Below are positions 36,880 to 46,100 of a stretch of 64,000 nt of DNA, in pieces. The stretch covers positions 62,001 to 126,000 of the forward strand of contig NZ_QPKS01000005.1 in NCBI RefSeq assembly GCF_003344535.1, written 5' to 3'. A program made the translations under genes and the position numbers. The notes beneath the pieces were generated by a model. The model was given only the letters and a program-made list of their open reading frames with translations, was not told the origin of the DNA and did no database searches. Each line of letters opens with the position of its first letter. The stretch's first letter is position 1. Origin of the DNA: Exiguobacterium flavidum (GTDB lineage Bacteria; Bacillota; Bacilli; Exiguobacteriales; Exiguobacteriaceae).

Positions 36880-39198
36880 TCATCCTTGCACGGGCACACC
36901 TGCCTCGATCGGCAAGTTCACTTGGAACGTGCTTCCCTCTCCCGTCTCGGAGACGACATCGATCGAACCGCCATGTCCTATCACGATTTCCTTGCAAATC
37001 GCGAGACCGAGGCCGGTTCCGCCGATTTTTCGTGTCGCCGAGTTGTCTACACGATAGAACTTCGTAAAGAGTTGCGGCATCGCCTGCTTCGGTATCCCGA
37101 TTCCTTCGTCCGTGACGGACAGATGGAATTGATCCCTCTCCCGTGACAATTTGACCGTGATCGTCCCGCCCTCTGGCGAATACTTGACAGCGTTGCTGAG
37201 CAGATTGTTCAACAGTTGACGAATTTTCTCCTCGTCCGCACGAAGCGCGAAGTCTTCCTTCTTATTTCGCTTAAATAAGACTCTATGGCGTTCGGTGGAA
37301 GCATCATAGAGACGGCATAGCTGTCCCATCACCTCAGCGAGGTCGAACCACTCCTTTTGATATGTCATCTGGTTGGCAGACATCCGCTGGACATCGAGCA
37401 GGTTGTTGACGAGTTCGGACAAACGTTCCGTTTCTCCGTGGATCGTCTTCAAGTAATTTTTTTGGCGTTCCTGCGGGAGCTGGCGGTGAAGCATAAGTTC
37501 CGTGAATCCGAGGATCGAGGCGAGCGGCGTTCTCAGCTCGTGGGAGATCGTCGATACGAACTCGGACTGAAGACGTTCCGACTCCACTTCCTTCGAGATG
37601 TCGCGAAGGACGAGCATCGTCCCTTGCCAGCTGTCATCGATCAAGATCCGCTCAGCATACAGCTGGATGAAGATGCTTCCTTCCCGGACCGAGAACTGGA
37701 GACTCTCATCCGGGATGTCGCGTCGCAACACCCGGTTGACGTATTTTCTGAACGCGTCCGGCTCATCGACTGCTTTGATCATCCCCGCAAGCTCATCCTC
37801 GATATGATGGAGACCTGTCCGCGAGATCGACAGCTCATACTCCGGGAACATCGACTGGAGAGGTTTATTGACGTACACGAGGCGCGAGTCGTGCTCGATG
37901 TAGACGACGGCTTCCCGTATCGAATTGAGGAGCTGATCCGTCTTCGTCTTCTCGCGCTCCATCTCCTCGAACACGCGCAGCCGCAGCAGCGATAGGGCGA
38001 ACTTGCGGGAGAAGGCATGGACGTCCTCAAGCTGCATGATGCTGTACCGTTGATCCTCATGCGAGAGATAGATCAAGGCGATCATTTTTTTAGTCGACGG
38101 ATCCTCGACTGGAACGACCGTCTCGTAGAGAATCTCCCCTTGTTCTCCATTCGTCTGCTGGACCGTCTGCTGACTCGAGATCACTTGGCGAACGAGCGAA
38201 TCCGCTCTGAGCAACTCTTCTTCCATGACACCGTTCGAAATCACCTTTTCGATTTCTTGACCGTCGAGCAGGACGAGTGCGCCTTTTACCGAGCCGGTGA
38301 TCTGGATCAGTTTCTTCAGCACGAGTGGATAGGCGGAAAGACTTTCCCGCGTCGCGAGAGCCTCCGTCATCTCGTTTCGGCTCTTCAGGTGGAAATGACT
38401 TTCCCGCAACAGTTTATTTTTTTGTACGAGCTCTTGCTGCGACTTTGCGATGGATGAAGCCATCTGATTGAAGGACAGCGTCAGTATGCGCAATTCATCA
38501 TTCCGGTTCGGTACCGGGATGTCCTCGAACTGCTCTCCAGTCGAGAGCAGTTTGCTGTTCTTGACAAGACGTTCGATGTGATTGACGATCCGGAACAGAA
38601 GCGGACGGACGAATAGGAACAGGAGCAGGAAGATGATCGCAAGATCCGCGAACCAGACGAGCTGGATCAGGTTGAACTGCTCGAGCAAAATATCCTTTTC
38701 GCTTTGCGCTTTCAGCTGAAGTTGCCCCAAGTGGCGCTCGGTCCGTTCAATCAACTGATCGAGTCGTTTCGCACCGGACAGTTGAAGGACACGCTCAACT
38801 GAAGGCGTATCATCTTGAACTGCTGCCAGACGTTCCTCATATGTGCCTAGCAGTCCTCGAGAGAGCTCTGTGAAACTTTTGGAGTCTGTTGATCCTTTTC
38901 GTTCGAACCAGGACGTCTCGTCCCGAACCGTTTCGAGTCGTTGTTCCAGTGCCGCTTCGGCATTGCCGCCGGCGAGCAACAGTCGCAGTTCTGCTTCCGC
39001 CCCCTGCCATGCCATGCCAAGATCCCTCGTATGGACGATTTCCGCCTCAGTGGCCTGTACGGCAGCCCGCGTCGTTTCAATCTGTTGATTCGCCCGCCCA
39101 TAGACGAAAAGCGAAGACAACAGGACGAGGACGAGCACGGTGTTCGAGACGATCGAAAACTGTCGACCGATTTTCATGTTCATCCATTTTTTGACCAC
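36880..39198 (-). CDS. Orphan membrane sensor histidine kinase
   Basis: A 772-residue multidomain kinase. TM1 is near 10-30 and a ~140-residue outer sensor region follows. TM2 (LVWFADLAIIFLLLFLFVRPLL) leads to a HAMP domain, a GAF-like region and a PAS domain (VVYIEHDSRLVYVNKPLQSMFPE). HisKA contains STISHELRTPLASILGFTE (phospho-His), and the ATPase domain has N box NLLSNAVKYSPEGG, DEGIGIPK and GGTGLGLAICKEIV. GTG 39198 is chosen because GGAGGG lies 8 nt upstream. No response regulator is adjacent, so the partner and signal are unknown. Confidence 0.88.
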   Translation of the reverse strand: MVKKWMNMKIGRQFSIVSNTVLVLVLLSSLFVYGRANQQIETTRAAVQATEAEIVHTRDLGMAWQGAEAELRLLLAGGNAEAALEQRLETVRDETSWFERKGSTDSKSFTELSRGLLGTYEERLAAVQDDTPSVERVLQLSGAKRLDQLIERTERHLGQLQLKAQSEKDILLEQFNLIQLVWFADLAIIFLLLFLFVRPLLFRIVNHIERLVKNSKLLSTGEQFEDIPVPNRNDELRILTLSFNQMASSIAKSQQELVQKNKLLRESHFHLKSRNEMTEALATRESLSAYPLVLKKLIQITGSVKGALVLLDGQEIEKVISNGVMEEELLRADSLVRQVISSQQTVQQTNGEQGEILYETVVPVEDPSTKKMIALIYLSHEDQRYSIMQLEDVHAFSRKFALSLLRLRVFEEMEREKTKTDQLLNSIREAVVYIEHDSRLVYVNKPLQSMFPEYELSISRTGLHHIEDELAGMIKAVDEPDAFRKYVNRVLRRDIPDESLQFSVREGSIFIQLYAERILIDDSWQGTMLVLRDISKEVESERLQSEFVSTISHELRTPLASILGFTELMLHRQLPQERQKNYLKTIHGETERLSELVNNLLDVQRMSANQMTYQKEWFDLAEVMGQLCRLYDASTERHRVLFKRNKKEDFALRADEEKIRQLLNNLLSNAVKYSPEGGTITVKLSRERDQFHLSVTDEGIGIPKQAMPQLFTKFYRVDNSATRKIGGTGLGLAICKEIVIGHGGSIDVVSETGEGSTFQVNLPIEAGVPVQG

Positions 39199-39293
39199 AG
39201 TTCGGTCCCTCCGTATATTCATGTTCGAATTTGTTTATTGATTTCCTTAAGAAGCGAGGTGGCGATAGCGATGATAAAATCTGCCATCTGTTT

Positions 39294-39322
39294 ATTATTG
39301 TAGCAAAAAAAAGAATTGTAAA
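39294..39322 (-). promoter_or_regulatory. Sigma-A promoter of the sensor kinase
   Basis: On the minus strand TTTACA (317-322) and AATAAT (294-299), each 5/6 matches, are 17 nt apart. Confidence 0.6.
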
Positions 39323-39325
39323 CGT

Positions 39326-39360
39326 AAAAATCCGCACGAGTGATCCTCGCGCGGATTTTT
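39326..39360. terminator. Terminator of the amino-acid ABC operon
   Basis: AAAAATCCGCaCGAG / CTCGcGCGGATTTTT. The T-run on the minus strand ends the ABC operon just upstream of the kinase promoter. Confidence 0.85.
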
Positions 39361-39374
39361 ACATATTTTCCATT

Positions 39375-40103
39375 TCACAAAACTTTGCTTAGGAACGACT
39401 TCGTCCGTTCGTGTTGAGGGGCGTCGAACAAGGCGCCCGGCACGTTCTCTTCGACGATGTAACCACCGTCCATGAACAGGACGCGGTCCCCTACTTCCCT
39501 TGCGAAACCCATCTCGTGCGTGACGACGACCATCGTCATCCCTTCGAGAGCGAGCTGTTTCATGACGGCGAGCACGTCTCCGACCATTTCCGGGTCGAGC
39601 GCAGAAGTCGGTTCGTCAAACAGCATGATCTTCGGGTTCATCGCGAGCGCCCTTGCGATCGCGACGCGCTGTTTCTGTCCGCCTGACAGTTCGCCAGGAT
39701 AACTGCCCGCCTTATCGCGGAGTCCGACCTTGTCGAGAAGTTGCATCGCCTGTTCATCCGCCTTGGCCTTGTCGGACTTACGCACCTTGATCGGGGCGAG
39801 GGTGATGTTCTCGAGCACGGTCTTGTGGGGGAAGAGATTGAAATGCTGAAATACCATCCCGACCTCTTCCCGTACTTTGTTGATGTTGATTTTAGGATCC
39901 GTGATGTCGAAGGAGTCGACGATGACGTGGCCGCCCGTGATTTCCTCAAGCCGGTTCAAACAACGGAGAAACGTACTCTTACCCGATCCGGATGGGCCGA
40001 TGACACAGACGACCTCCTGCTCCGCGATCTCGACATTGATGTCCTTTAGTACCTCCACGTCGCCAAAAGATTTTTTCAAGTTCGTCACTTTGATGATGCT
40101 CAT
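39375..40103 (-). CDS. glnQ: Polar amino-acid ABC importer ATPase (GlnQ-like)
   Basis: A 242-residue GlnQ/HisP-type ATPase: Walker [11 protein letters not shown]-loop [13 protein letters not shown], signature [15 protein letters not shown], Walker [15 protein letters not shown] and H-loop VVTHEM. It overlaps the permease gene by 4 nt. Substrate is probably glutamine or a related polar amino acid, judged from the family; the gene symbol reflects the closest type. Confidence 0.9.
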   Translation of the reverse strand: MSIIKVTNLKKSFGDVEVLKDINVEIAEQEVVCVIGPSGSGKSTFLRCLNRLEEITGGHVIVDSFDITDPKININKVREEVGMVFQHFNLFPHKTVLENITLAPIKVRKSDKAKADEQAMQLLDKVGLRDKAGSYPGELSGGQKQRVAIARALAMNPKIMLFDEPTSALDPEMVGDVLAVMKQLALEGMTMVVVTHEMGFAREVGDRVLFMDGGYIVEENVPGALFDAPQHERTKSFLSKVL

Positions 40104-40744
40104 CGTAGTGTGAACCTCCTTTCAAGGAACTTCGAGAGCAACGACAGGAGATAGATGACGACGAAGTAGAGAAGTCCGACCATCGTCCAGACGATGAATG
40201 GCTCGAACGTCGTCGCCTGCTGGACCTGTCCTTGCTGTGTCAAGTCGGCGATCCCGATGATCGACAGAAGTGACGTATCCTTCAGACTGATGATTGCCTG
40301 GTTCGTGATCGTCGGAAGCATCCGGCGGAACGCCTGCGGCAAAATGATCTGGACCATCGTCTGGCGTCCCGTCATCCCGAGGGAGCGGGCAGCCTCCGTC
40401 TGTCCCTTGTCGATCGACTGGATGCCGGCACGGATGATCTCAGCGAAATAGGCCCCCGCGTTGATCGCGACTGTCAGTATACCGGCGTACATCCGGTCCA
40501 TCGAAAGCCATTCGAGCGAATTGAGTCCGAAGTAGATGAAGAAGAGTTGGACGATGAACGGCGTCCCTCGGATGACATCGACATACACGATGGCAAGCCA
40601 CTGAAGCGGTTTGGCCGGCGAGAGGCGCATCAGCGCGACGATAAGCCCGATCAGGAAACCGACGATGACGGCGATGATGAAGATGTAGAGTGTGATTTGC
40701 AGACCTTCTATGAAATACGGTAAGGCCTTCTGTGCGACTTCCAT
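40100..40744 (-). CDS. glnP: Polar amino-acid ABC importer permease
   Basis: A 214-residue HisM/GlnP-type permease with about five TM helices and the EAA loop [28 protein letters not shown]. It works as a homodimer with the ATPase. Start ATG 40744; the solute-binding protein gene ends 57 nt upstream, with a hairpin in the gap. Confidence 0.9.
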   Translation of the reverse strand: MEVAQKALPYFIEGLQITLYIFIIAVIVGFLIGLIVALMRLSPAKPLQWLAIVYVDVIRGTPFIVQLFFIYFGLNSLEWLSMDRMYAGILTVAINAGAYFAEIIRAGIQSIDKGQTEAARSLGMTGRQTMVQIILPQAFRRMLPTITNQAIISLKDTSLLSIIGIADLTQQGQVQQATTFEPFIVWTMVGLLYFVVIYLLSLLSKFLERRFTLR

Positions 40745-40767
40745 GGATTCAACTCCCTTTCATCAGG

Positions 40768-40794
40768 AAAGCGCGCCAGAAATTCAGCGCGCCC
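40768..40794 (-). terminator. Hairpin between binding protein and permease
   Basis: GCGCGC repeats pair around a 10-nt loop, followed on the minus strand by TTTCC. It looks like a partial terminator or processing hairpin that would raise binding-protein levels over permease. Confidence 0.5.
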
Positions 40795-40801
40795 CCGGTG
40801 A

Positions 40802-41569
40802 TCATTTCAGATAAGTGTCGACGATTTTGTCGTATTCCCCACTCTCTCTCAAGTTCGCGAGGCCTTTATTGATTTTCTTGAGGAGTTCCTCGTTCTCACC
40901 TTTGAGCACGGCGATTCCGTAGTTATCTCCATTCAGACGATCTCCGACGAGTTTGAGGCCGAGGTTCTGTTGCTTGTTTGCATATGAGATGACCGGATAG
41001 TCTTCGATCAGGGCTGCCGCATTTCCATTCTTGACCTCTTGGAACATGGCAGGACTGTCGTTGAACTGAGTCACCTCGATGCCGAGCTTGTCTGCGTTGT
41101 CCGTCGCGTACTTCGCACCAGTCGTCCCTTTTTTGACGGCAACCTTCTTGCCCTTCAAGTCATTGACAGACTTGATCGTGTTCTCGTCCTCTTTGACGAC
41201 GAGAATCAATCCTGCCTCGAAGTACGGATCGGAGAAGTCGACGATTTTCTTGCGTTCCGGCGTGATACTCATACCAGCGATTGCGATGTCGAGCTGCTTT
41301 GCCTGGAGTGCAGGAATGATTCCGCCGAAGTCCATCGCTTCGAATTCGATCTTGAAGTCCTGATCCTTCGCGATCGCGTTGATCAAGTCGATGTCGATCC
41401 CTTTATACGTGTCGCCATCCTTGTACTCGAATGGCGGATACGTCACGTCGATGCCGACCTTGTATACTTTGTCCTTGTCGACCGTACCTGAATCATCGTT
41501 ACCGATGCTGCATGCACCAAGCAGAAGCGTTACGACCATGAATAATGACATCATGATTTTTTTCTTCAT
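40802..41569 (-). CDS. glnH: Amino-acid ABC importer solute-binding lipoprotein
   Basis: A 255-residue lipoprotein. The signal with lipobox LLLGAC places the acylated Cys near residue 20. The mature part is a type II periplasmic-binding fold (YPPFEYKDGDTYKGIDIDLINAIAKDQ; MSITPERKKIVDFSDPYFEAGLILVVK). AAAAGGAG precedes ATG 41569. First gene of the operon. Confidence 0.92.
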   Translation of the reverse strand: MKKKIMMSLFMVVTLLLGACSIGNDDSGTVDKDKVYKVGIDVTYPPFEYKDGDTYKGIDIDLINAIAKDQDFKIEFEAMDFGGIIPALQAKQLDIAIAGMSITPERKKIVDFSDPYFEAGLILVVKEDENTIKSVNDLKGKKVAVKKGTTGAKYATDNADKLGIEVTQFNDSPAMFQEVKNGNAAALIEDYPVISYANKQQNLGLKLVGDRLNGDNYGIAVLKGENEELLKKINKGLANLRESGEYDKIVDTYLK

Positions 41570-41680
41570 TACGCTTACACTCCTTTTTAGATAGATTACA
41601 GAATACATCCGTTATCCCTATTGTCGCCTATTTCGCGCAATATTGAAACTGAATTTTCGAAATCTTCTTTCATGATGCTT

Positions 41681-42577
41681 TCAATCTTCTTGCCACCAGC
41701 TCGGCTTATATGAGCGGAAGTGATCATGCTCATCGACGATCCGCTCGACCCGGGCGACCATCTCGTCAACGAGCGTCGGTGTCGCTTCGACTGCCCAAGG
41801 TACACACATATGGAGCATCATCGCTGTGTAGAGCGAGTAGAACCGGAAAAACTCGGGCTCGTCCCTCCATTCGAGATATGAACTGATTTGCCCCTGCGCG
41901 AACGGGATGCTCGTCTCTACCGTAAAAAGGGATACTTTCGTGAACTCGAACAGCGGATCACCGAAATCATATCGTTCGAAATCGATTGCCCCGACGAACG
42001 TTTCACCGGAGAAGATCATGTTCGACGGATGGAAATCATCGTGTTGAAGAACCGTCTGTCGACCCGCGAGGATATCCAGGTTCGCCTCGATGAAGGTGCG
42101 CACCTCCTCTTCTCCTGAAAACGTCACGCCACACGAATCATAACGCTCGAGATAGCGCCGCCATTTCGACTCGATCACGCTCGACCAGTCCGGATGATCG
42201 TCTGAAAGCGTTGCGCGATGGAGCTGAGCAAGCCAACGGCCGGCGTCTTGTCCGAGGGCGTATTGTCGATTTTTCGCTATTTTAGGGAGGAAACGAGTCC
42301 CATCCTCTCCTTCGAGATAAGACAGGACGAGGTAGACGTGCCGACCGTCGACATGCAGTTCATATGCTTTTGGCGCTTCGACACCGAGTGATTCGAGCCG
42401 GCGTAGCATCTTGAACTCCTGCTCCTTCCTCAAGAGGACGGACTTGTCGCTTCGCCGGACGAGGTACCGTTCATCGCCTATCGTGACGAGAAATTTCACA
42501 TCGTCCGAAAATCCTCCTTCAATGACATCTGCCGATTGTTCGTTGATCGCTTTCATCAATTTTCCCTTTTCAAGCAT
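41681..42577 (-). CDS. Aminoglycoside phosphotransferase-fold kinase
   Basis: A 298-residue APH/choline-kinase-type protein. The Brenner motif VLQHDDFHPSNMIF and the metal Asp in GAIDFERYDFGDP are intact; the N-lobe has FLVTIGDERYLVRRSDKS. Such orphan kinases phosphorylate antibiotics, sugars or amino-alcohols; a resistance role cannot be claimed. AAAGGAG precedes ATG 42577. Confidence 0.85.
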   Translation of the reverse strand: MLEKGKLMKAINEQSADVIEGGFSDDVKFLVTIGDERYLVRRSDKSVLLRKEQEFKMLRRLESLGVEAPKAYELHVDGRHVYLVLSYLEGEDGTRFLPKIAKNRQYALGQDAGRWLAQLHRATLSDDHPDWSSVIESKWRRYLERYDSCGVTFSGEEEVRTFIEANLDILAGRQTVLQHDDFHPSNMIFSGETFVGAIDFERYDFGDPLFEFTKVSLFTVETSIPFAQGQISSYLEWRDEPEFFRFYSLYTAMMLHMCVPWAVEATPTLVDEMVARVERIVDEHDHFRSYKPSWWQED

Positions 42578-42670
42578 CTTGCAGCTCCTTTCCTGTTTCC
42601 ATCTAATATGGTGATTGAAATAAGTGTATTGCACAACTATTCTACGATCATCTCCATGAAAGTGGATGAG

Positions 42671-42700
42671 AAAAGGCACCTTCCGTATTGAAAGGTGCCT
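42671..42700 (-). terminator. Terminator of tRNA-Leu
   Basis: On the minus strand AGGCACCTT / AAGGTGCCT form a stem followed by TTTTCTC, about 10 nt past the tRNA 3' end. Confidence 0.8.
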
Positions 42701-42710
42701 GATCTTTAGA

Positions 42711-42794
42711 TGCCGACGAGAGGACTTGAACCTCCACGGTGTTGCCACCACTAGATTCTGAGTCTAGCGCGTCTACCGATTCCGCCACGACGGC
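42711..42794 (-). tRNA. tRNA-Leu, anticodon CAG
   Basis: An 84-nt type II tRNA. It has a D-arm GCGG..., anticodon stem CTAGA/TCTAG with loop CTCAGAA (anticodon CAG), a long variable arm, T-arm GGAGG-TTCAAGT-CCTCT and discriminator A. The acceptor arms GCCGTCG / CGTCGGC pair except for a T5-T68 mismatch. No CCA is encoded (TCT follows A73). Its own promoter and terminator flank it. Confidence 0.9.
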
Positions 42795-42813
42795 ATGTCG
42801 TATTTACAATATT

Positions 42814-42842
42814 AGCATACTTTATTATTCAATCCTTGTCAA
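42814..42842 (-). promoter_or_regulatory. Promoter of tRNA-Leu
   Basis: On the minus strand a perfect TTGACA (837-842) and TATGCT (814-819) are 17 nt apart. Confidence 0.65.
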
Positions 42843-42897
42843 TCAACAAATTGGGGCACGCAGAACAATTTATCCTACCCGCCCCGCCTGTATCTCT

Positions 42898-44517
42898 TCA
42901 TGCCCTCTTCAGAAGCAACCCTTCCGCAACCTCGATCGCATGCTGTGTCGTCTCATGGATCGCAGCCGGTCCGATCAGTCGCTCGACTTCCGTATTCCTG
43001 ATCCTGTCAGCTACGGTCGTCGACAGTGAGGACAGCATCACCGTCTGTCCGTCCTTCTGCAAGTCTTTCACCAGTCGTTCGAGCTGCTCGAGTGCCGTCA
43101 AGTCGATGACGGGACAGCGATGAAGGTTCAGGATCGTCAGTTGCGGCTTCTGATGAAGGTCATGTTTGAGTACCTGTTCGAATGCCTCGACTGCTGCGAA
43201 GAAAAGTGGTCCTTCGATCGCGAAGACGGCGATTCGTCCGTCCCGGACATCATATCGCGAGGTCAACTGTCTGACGCGGGTCTCTTTCGCCATCTGTTTC
43301 GTGAACACGAAGACGGAAAGGACGATCCCGATTTCGACGGCAATCGTCAGGTCGTAGAAGACGGTCAAGGCAAGTGTCGATGCGAGCACGACCGCCTCAA
43401 GCGATCTCGTCTTGAAGATACGCCATACATGGTGCCGTTCCGACATGTTCCAGGCAACGCGCATCAACAATGGCGCCATCGCTGCCAATGGAATGTAACT
43501 GGCGAGCGGACTGAGAAAAAGCACTGCCGCAAGGACTGTCAGCGAGTGGATCACGCCGCTCAGCGGACTCAGCGCACCGGCCTGGATATTCGTCGCCGTT
43601 CGTGCAATCGCACCGGTCGACGGCATTCCTCCGAAAAATGGTGCGACGACGTTCGCCAGTCCTTGTCCGAACAGTTCGCGGTCCGGCTTCATGCGTGATC
43701 CGCTCATCCCATCAGCGACCGTACCGGACAAAAGTGACTCGATTGCCCCGAGAAAAGCGATCGCAAAGGCAGGTTTGATCAGTGAAGTGATCATCGCCCA
43801 GTCAGCCGTCGGCAACCGAAATTGTGGAAATCCAGTCGGCAGGTTTCCGTAGGAGGAACCGATCGTCGCGACCTGCCCTGGAAAAAGATAGGTGGAGCAC
43901 AGTGTAGGCACAATCAAGGCAGTCAGAAGGAGCGGGAGACGGAGCGGCAGTCTCGGCAAGATGAACAGCGTCAGAAAACCGATCGCCGCCGTCGCCAGCG
44001 CATAACCGTTCACCGTCTCCAGTTGAGCAATCAAGGACACGACGTTCTGATGAAAGTGCGGCTGCTTTTCGTAAGCGATGCCAAACGCCTCATCGATCTG
44101 GTCGAAGAAGATGACGACGGCGATCCCTGCAGTGAAACCGATCGTCACGGACGTCGGCATGAAACGAATCAATTGTCCGAGTCGGAACACTGACATAAGC
44201 ATCAGCATGATGCCTGCGAGGATCGTCGTAACGAGTAACGCCTCGTAACCATGCGCGAGGACGATGGCGGAGACGACCGGAATGAACGCCCCGGTCGGCC
44301 CGGCGATTTGAAAACGGGATCCACCGAACAGGCTGACGAGAATACCCGCGAAGACGGCCGTGTATAAACCGAATATCGGGGGCACGCCGCTCGCGATGGC
44401 GAAGGCGAGGGCCAGAGGGATTGCGACGACCCCCACCGTCACCCCTGCCACTGCGTCCTTCTTGATTGTCTCTCTGTTGATTCGGCCAAAACGGTCGTCC
44501 GCGGTCCAGCGCATCAT
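42898..44517 (-). CDS. SulP-family anion transporter with STAS domain
   Basis: A 539-residue SLC26/SulP transporter. The membrane part has 10-14 helices (VVAIPLALAFAIASGVPPIFGLYTA; FQIAGPTGAFIPVVSAIV; GMPSTGAIARTATNIQAGA). The C-terminal STAS domain (about 420-535) has VIDLTALEQLERLVKDLQKDG. Likely anions are sulfate, bicarbonate or dicarboxylates; nothing nearby decides which. ATG 44517 or 44514 follows AAGGAACG. Confidence 0.92.
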   Translation of the reverse strand: MMRWTADDRFGRINRETIKKDAVAGVTVGVVAIPLALAFAIASGVPPIFGLYTAVFAGILVSLFGGSRFQIAGPTGAFIPVVSAIVLAHGYEALLVTTILAGIMLMLMSVFRLGQLIRFMPTSVTIGFTAGIAVVIFFDQIDEAFGIAYEKQPHFHQNVVSLIAQLETVNGYALATAAIGFLTLFILPRLPLRLPLLLTALIVPTLCSTYLFPGQVATIGSSYGNLPTGFPQFRLPTADWAMITSLIKPAFAIAFLGAIESLLSGTVADGMSGSRMKPDRELFGQGLANVVAPFFGGMPSTGAIARTATNIQAGALSPLSGVIHSLTVLAAVLFLSPLASYIPLAAMAPLLMRVAWNMSERHHVWRIFKTRSLEAVVLASTLALTVFYDLTIAVEIGIVLSVFVFTKQMAKETRVRQLTSRYDVRDGRIAVFAIEGPLFFAAVEAFEQVLKHDLHQKPQLTILNLHRCPVIDLTALEQLERLVKDLQKDGQTVMLSSLSTTVADRIRNTEVERLIGPAAIHETTQHAIEVAEGLLLKRA

Positions 44518-44562
44518 CGTTCCTTCTTTCTCTTTGTTATGAATTTCACATTCTTCTTCCTC

Positions 44563-44591
44563 ATCATAATTCCTGACGGGTCGAGTGTAAA
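44563..44591 (-). promoter_or_regulatory. Sigma-A promoter of the SulP gene
   Basis: On the minus strand TTTACA (586-591) and TATGAT (563-568), each 5/6 matches, have a 17-nt spacer. Confidence 0.65.
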
Positions 44592-44794
44592 CATTCACAG
44601 GGAGAAGTAAGCGGTAACACTGCCATTCACGCGGTGATCTTCATGTTTTTGACACAATCAAAGCGGCGAGGCGTCTTTCACTCGGCATCCCGCCGTACCG
44701 CAACTCATTATATCCCACCTTCGTCATTTCCACTTACATGCCGTCCGGTCGGACAATCTTGAAGTCCTCCATCTCAATGCATAACGGCGGGGAG

Positions 44795-45727
44795 TCATTT
44801 CCCTTTCAAGACGTGTCTGACGAATCGCTCGACCGCTTCATCATAAGCTTTCGGGTCTTCGAAATACGCCATCGCGTGCGCAGCGTTCGGTACGAGCAAC
44901 AGTTCCTTTTCGCTCGGACATGCCGCGTAAAGTTCATGGACCATCGACGTCGGGACGAACGTGTCGCGTTCTCCGTGGATGAAGAGGACCGGGACCCGTG
45001 CCTTCCTGACTTGCTTCAATGCGGAAGCCTCCCGGAAGAAATAACCTGCCTTCAGCTTCGTCAATGCGCTCGTCGTCGCAAGGAACGGGAAATGCGGCAT
45101 ATTGTACATCCGCTTCATTTGATAGGCGAGCACGGCGTTGACGGATGTGTACGCGCAATCGGAGATGATGCCCCTCACCTGCTTCGGCAACACTTCGCCG
45201 CTCGCCATCAGGACGGTCGCCCCGCCCATCGAGATCCCGTGGAGGAACAAGCGGACGTCCTGTCCTGTACGCCGAATCAACAGGTCGGCCCAAGCGAGCG
45301 TATCTTCCCTGTCATGCCAGCCGAACCCGATATAATGGCCTTCGCTCTTGCCGTGCCCGCGGTTGTCCGGCATCAGGACGTGGAATCCCGCCTGATGATA
45401 AAGATAGGCGAAGCCTGCCATATCGGTGCCGACCCCTCCGTAGCCATGGACGAGGATGACGGCCAGGTCCGACGGTTCCTTCGGCGCGAGATAGTTCGCG
45501 AAAAGTTTATATCCGTCCCGTGATTTAAGTTCAAACGTTTCGAGCGGTTGTTGCTTGATCCACTCCTGCCCCGGCTGCATCAGCCGGATCATCTCCTCGC
45601 TCAGGTCACGGTTGCTCGTCAAGAAGGATTTCTGTTTCGTCGATACGGCCATTTCGTAAAAATAATAACTCGCAGCCATCAAACCTGTACCGGCGAGCCC
45701 GATTCCGATCTTCATCAACCTTCGCAT
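44795..45727 (-). CDS. Membrane-anchored alpha/beta hydrolase
   Basis: A 310-residue serine hydrolase with an N-terminal TM anchor (about 5-25, GIGLAGTGLMAASYYFYEM). The fold shows oxyanion HGYGG, nucleophile elbow FLHGISMGGA, acid HGERDTFVP and His in NAAHAMAYF. It resembles the YqkD group; the substrate is unknown. GAGGAG lies before ATG 45727. It follows the AbrB-like gene by 11 nt in one operon. Confidence 0.85.
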   Translation of the reverse strand: MRRLMKIGIGLAGTGLMAASYYFYEMAVSTKQKSFLTSNRDLSEEMIRLMQPGQEWIKQQPLETFELKSRDGYKLFANYLAPKEPSDLAVILVHGYGGVGTDMAGFAYLYHQAGFHVLMPDNRGHGKSEGHYIGFGWHDREDTLAWADLLIRRTGQDVRLFLHGISMGGATVLMASGEVLPKQVRGIISDCAYTSVNAVLAYQMKRMYNMPHFPFLATTSALTKLKAGYFFREASALKQVRKARVPVLFIHGERDTFVPTSMVHELYAACPSEKELLLVPNAAHAMAYFEDPKAYDEAVERFVRHVLKGK

Positions 45728-45738
45728 CTGATCACTCC

Positions 45739-46077
45739 TCACAGGTCGATCGAGAGTTGCGACGTCTCTTCCTGTTCCTGCCGCAATACCTCTTGTCTGA
45801 GCCGCTCCTCTTGGCGAGCCTTGCGATAGGCAAACTCGCGGACGATGTCCTGCCCCTCGAAGCCGTCGTCGATGACAGCTTCGAGTATTCCTGTCTCCGT
45901 CTCGACCATTTCTTCAGGGTTGCGCATGACGATGTAGTCGCCGACCTGAGCGAGCATGATCTCGTCGTCGAGACGAAGTGCATCATAGAATTGTTCCGGT
46001 AACGTCATGCGACGTGTCTCCGGATTGATATGGATCCTTTTATAGGAATGAAGCGAATTGTATGTTTTTCTTGCCAT
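45739..46077 (-). CDS. AbrB/SpoVT-like swapped-hairpin protein
   Basis: A 112-residue protein. The N-terminal half (YKRIHINPETRRMTLPEQF, ALRLDDEIMLAQVGDYIVMRNPEE) looks like an AbrB/MazE swapped-hairpin DNA-binding domain. The C-terminal half is a charged Glu/Arg/Gln helix. No toxin partner is adjacent, so antitoxin function is unlikely. AAAGGAG precedes ATG 46077. It is the middle gene between an S66 peptidase and the hydrolase. Confidence 0.6.
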   Translation of the reverse strand: MARKTYNSLHSYKRIHINPETRRMTLPEQFYDALRLDDEIMLAQVGDYIVMRNPEEMVETETGILEAVIDDGFEGQDIVREFAYRKARQEERLRQEVLRQEQEETSQLSIDL

Positions 46078-46100
46078 GATGTCTCCTTTCGTTCCGAGTA

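Noticed and set aside
41681-42577. Aminoglycoside resistance gene
   Set aside because: The APH fold is shared by many kinases of sugars and amino-alcohols; nothing in the sequence or context points to antibiotic modification.
45739-46077. AbrB-like protein as the antitoxin of a toxin-antitoxin pair
   Set aside because: Neighbours are a peptidase and a hydrolase; no toxin-sized partner with a known fold is adjacent.
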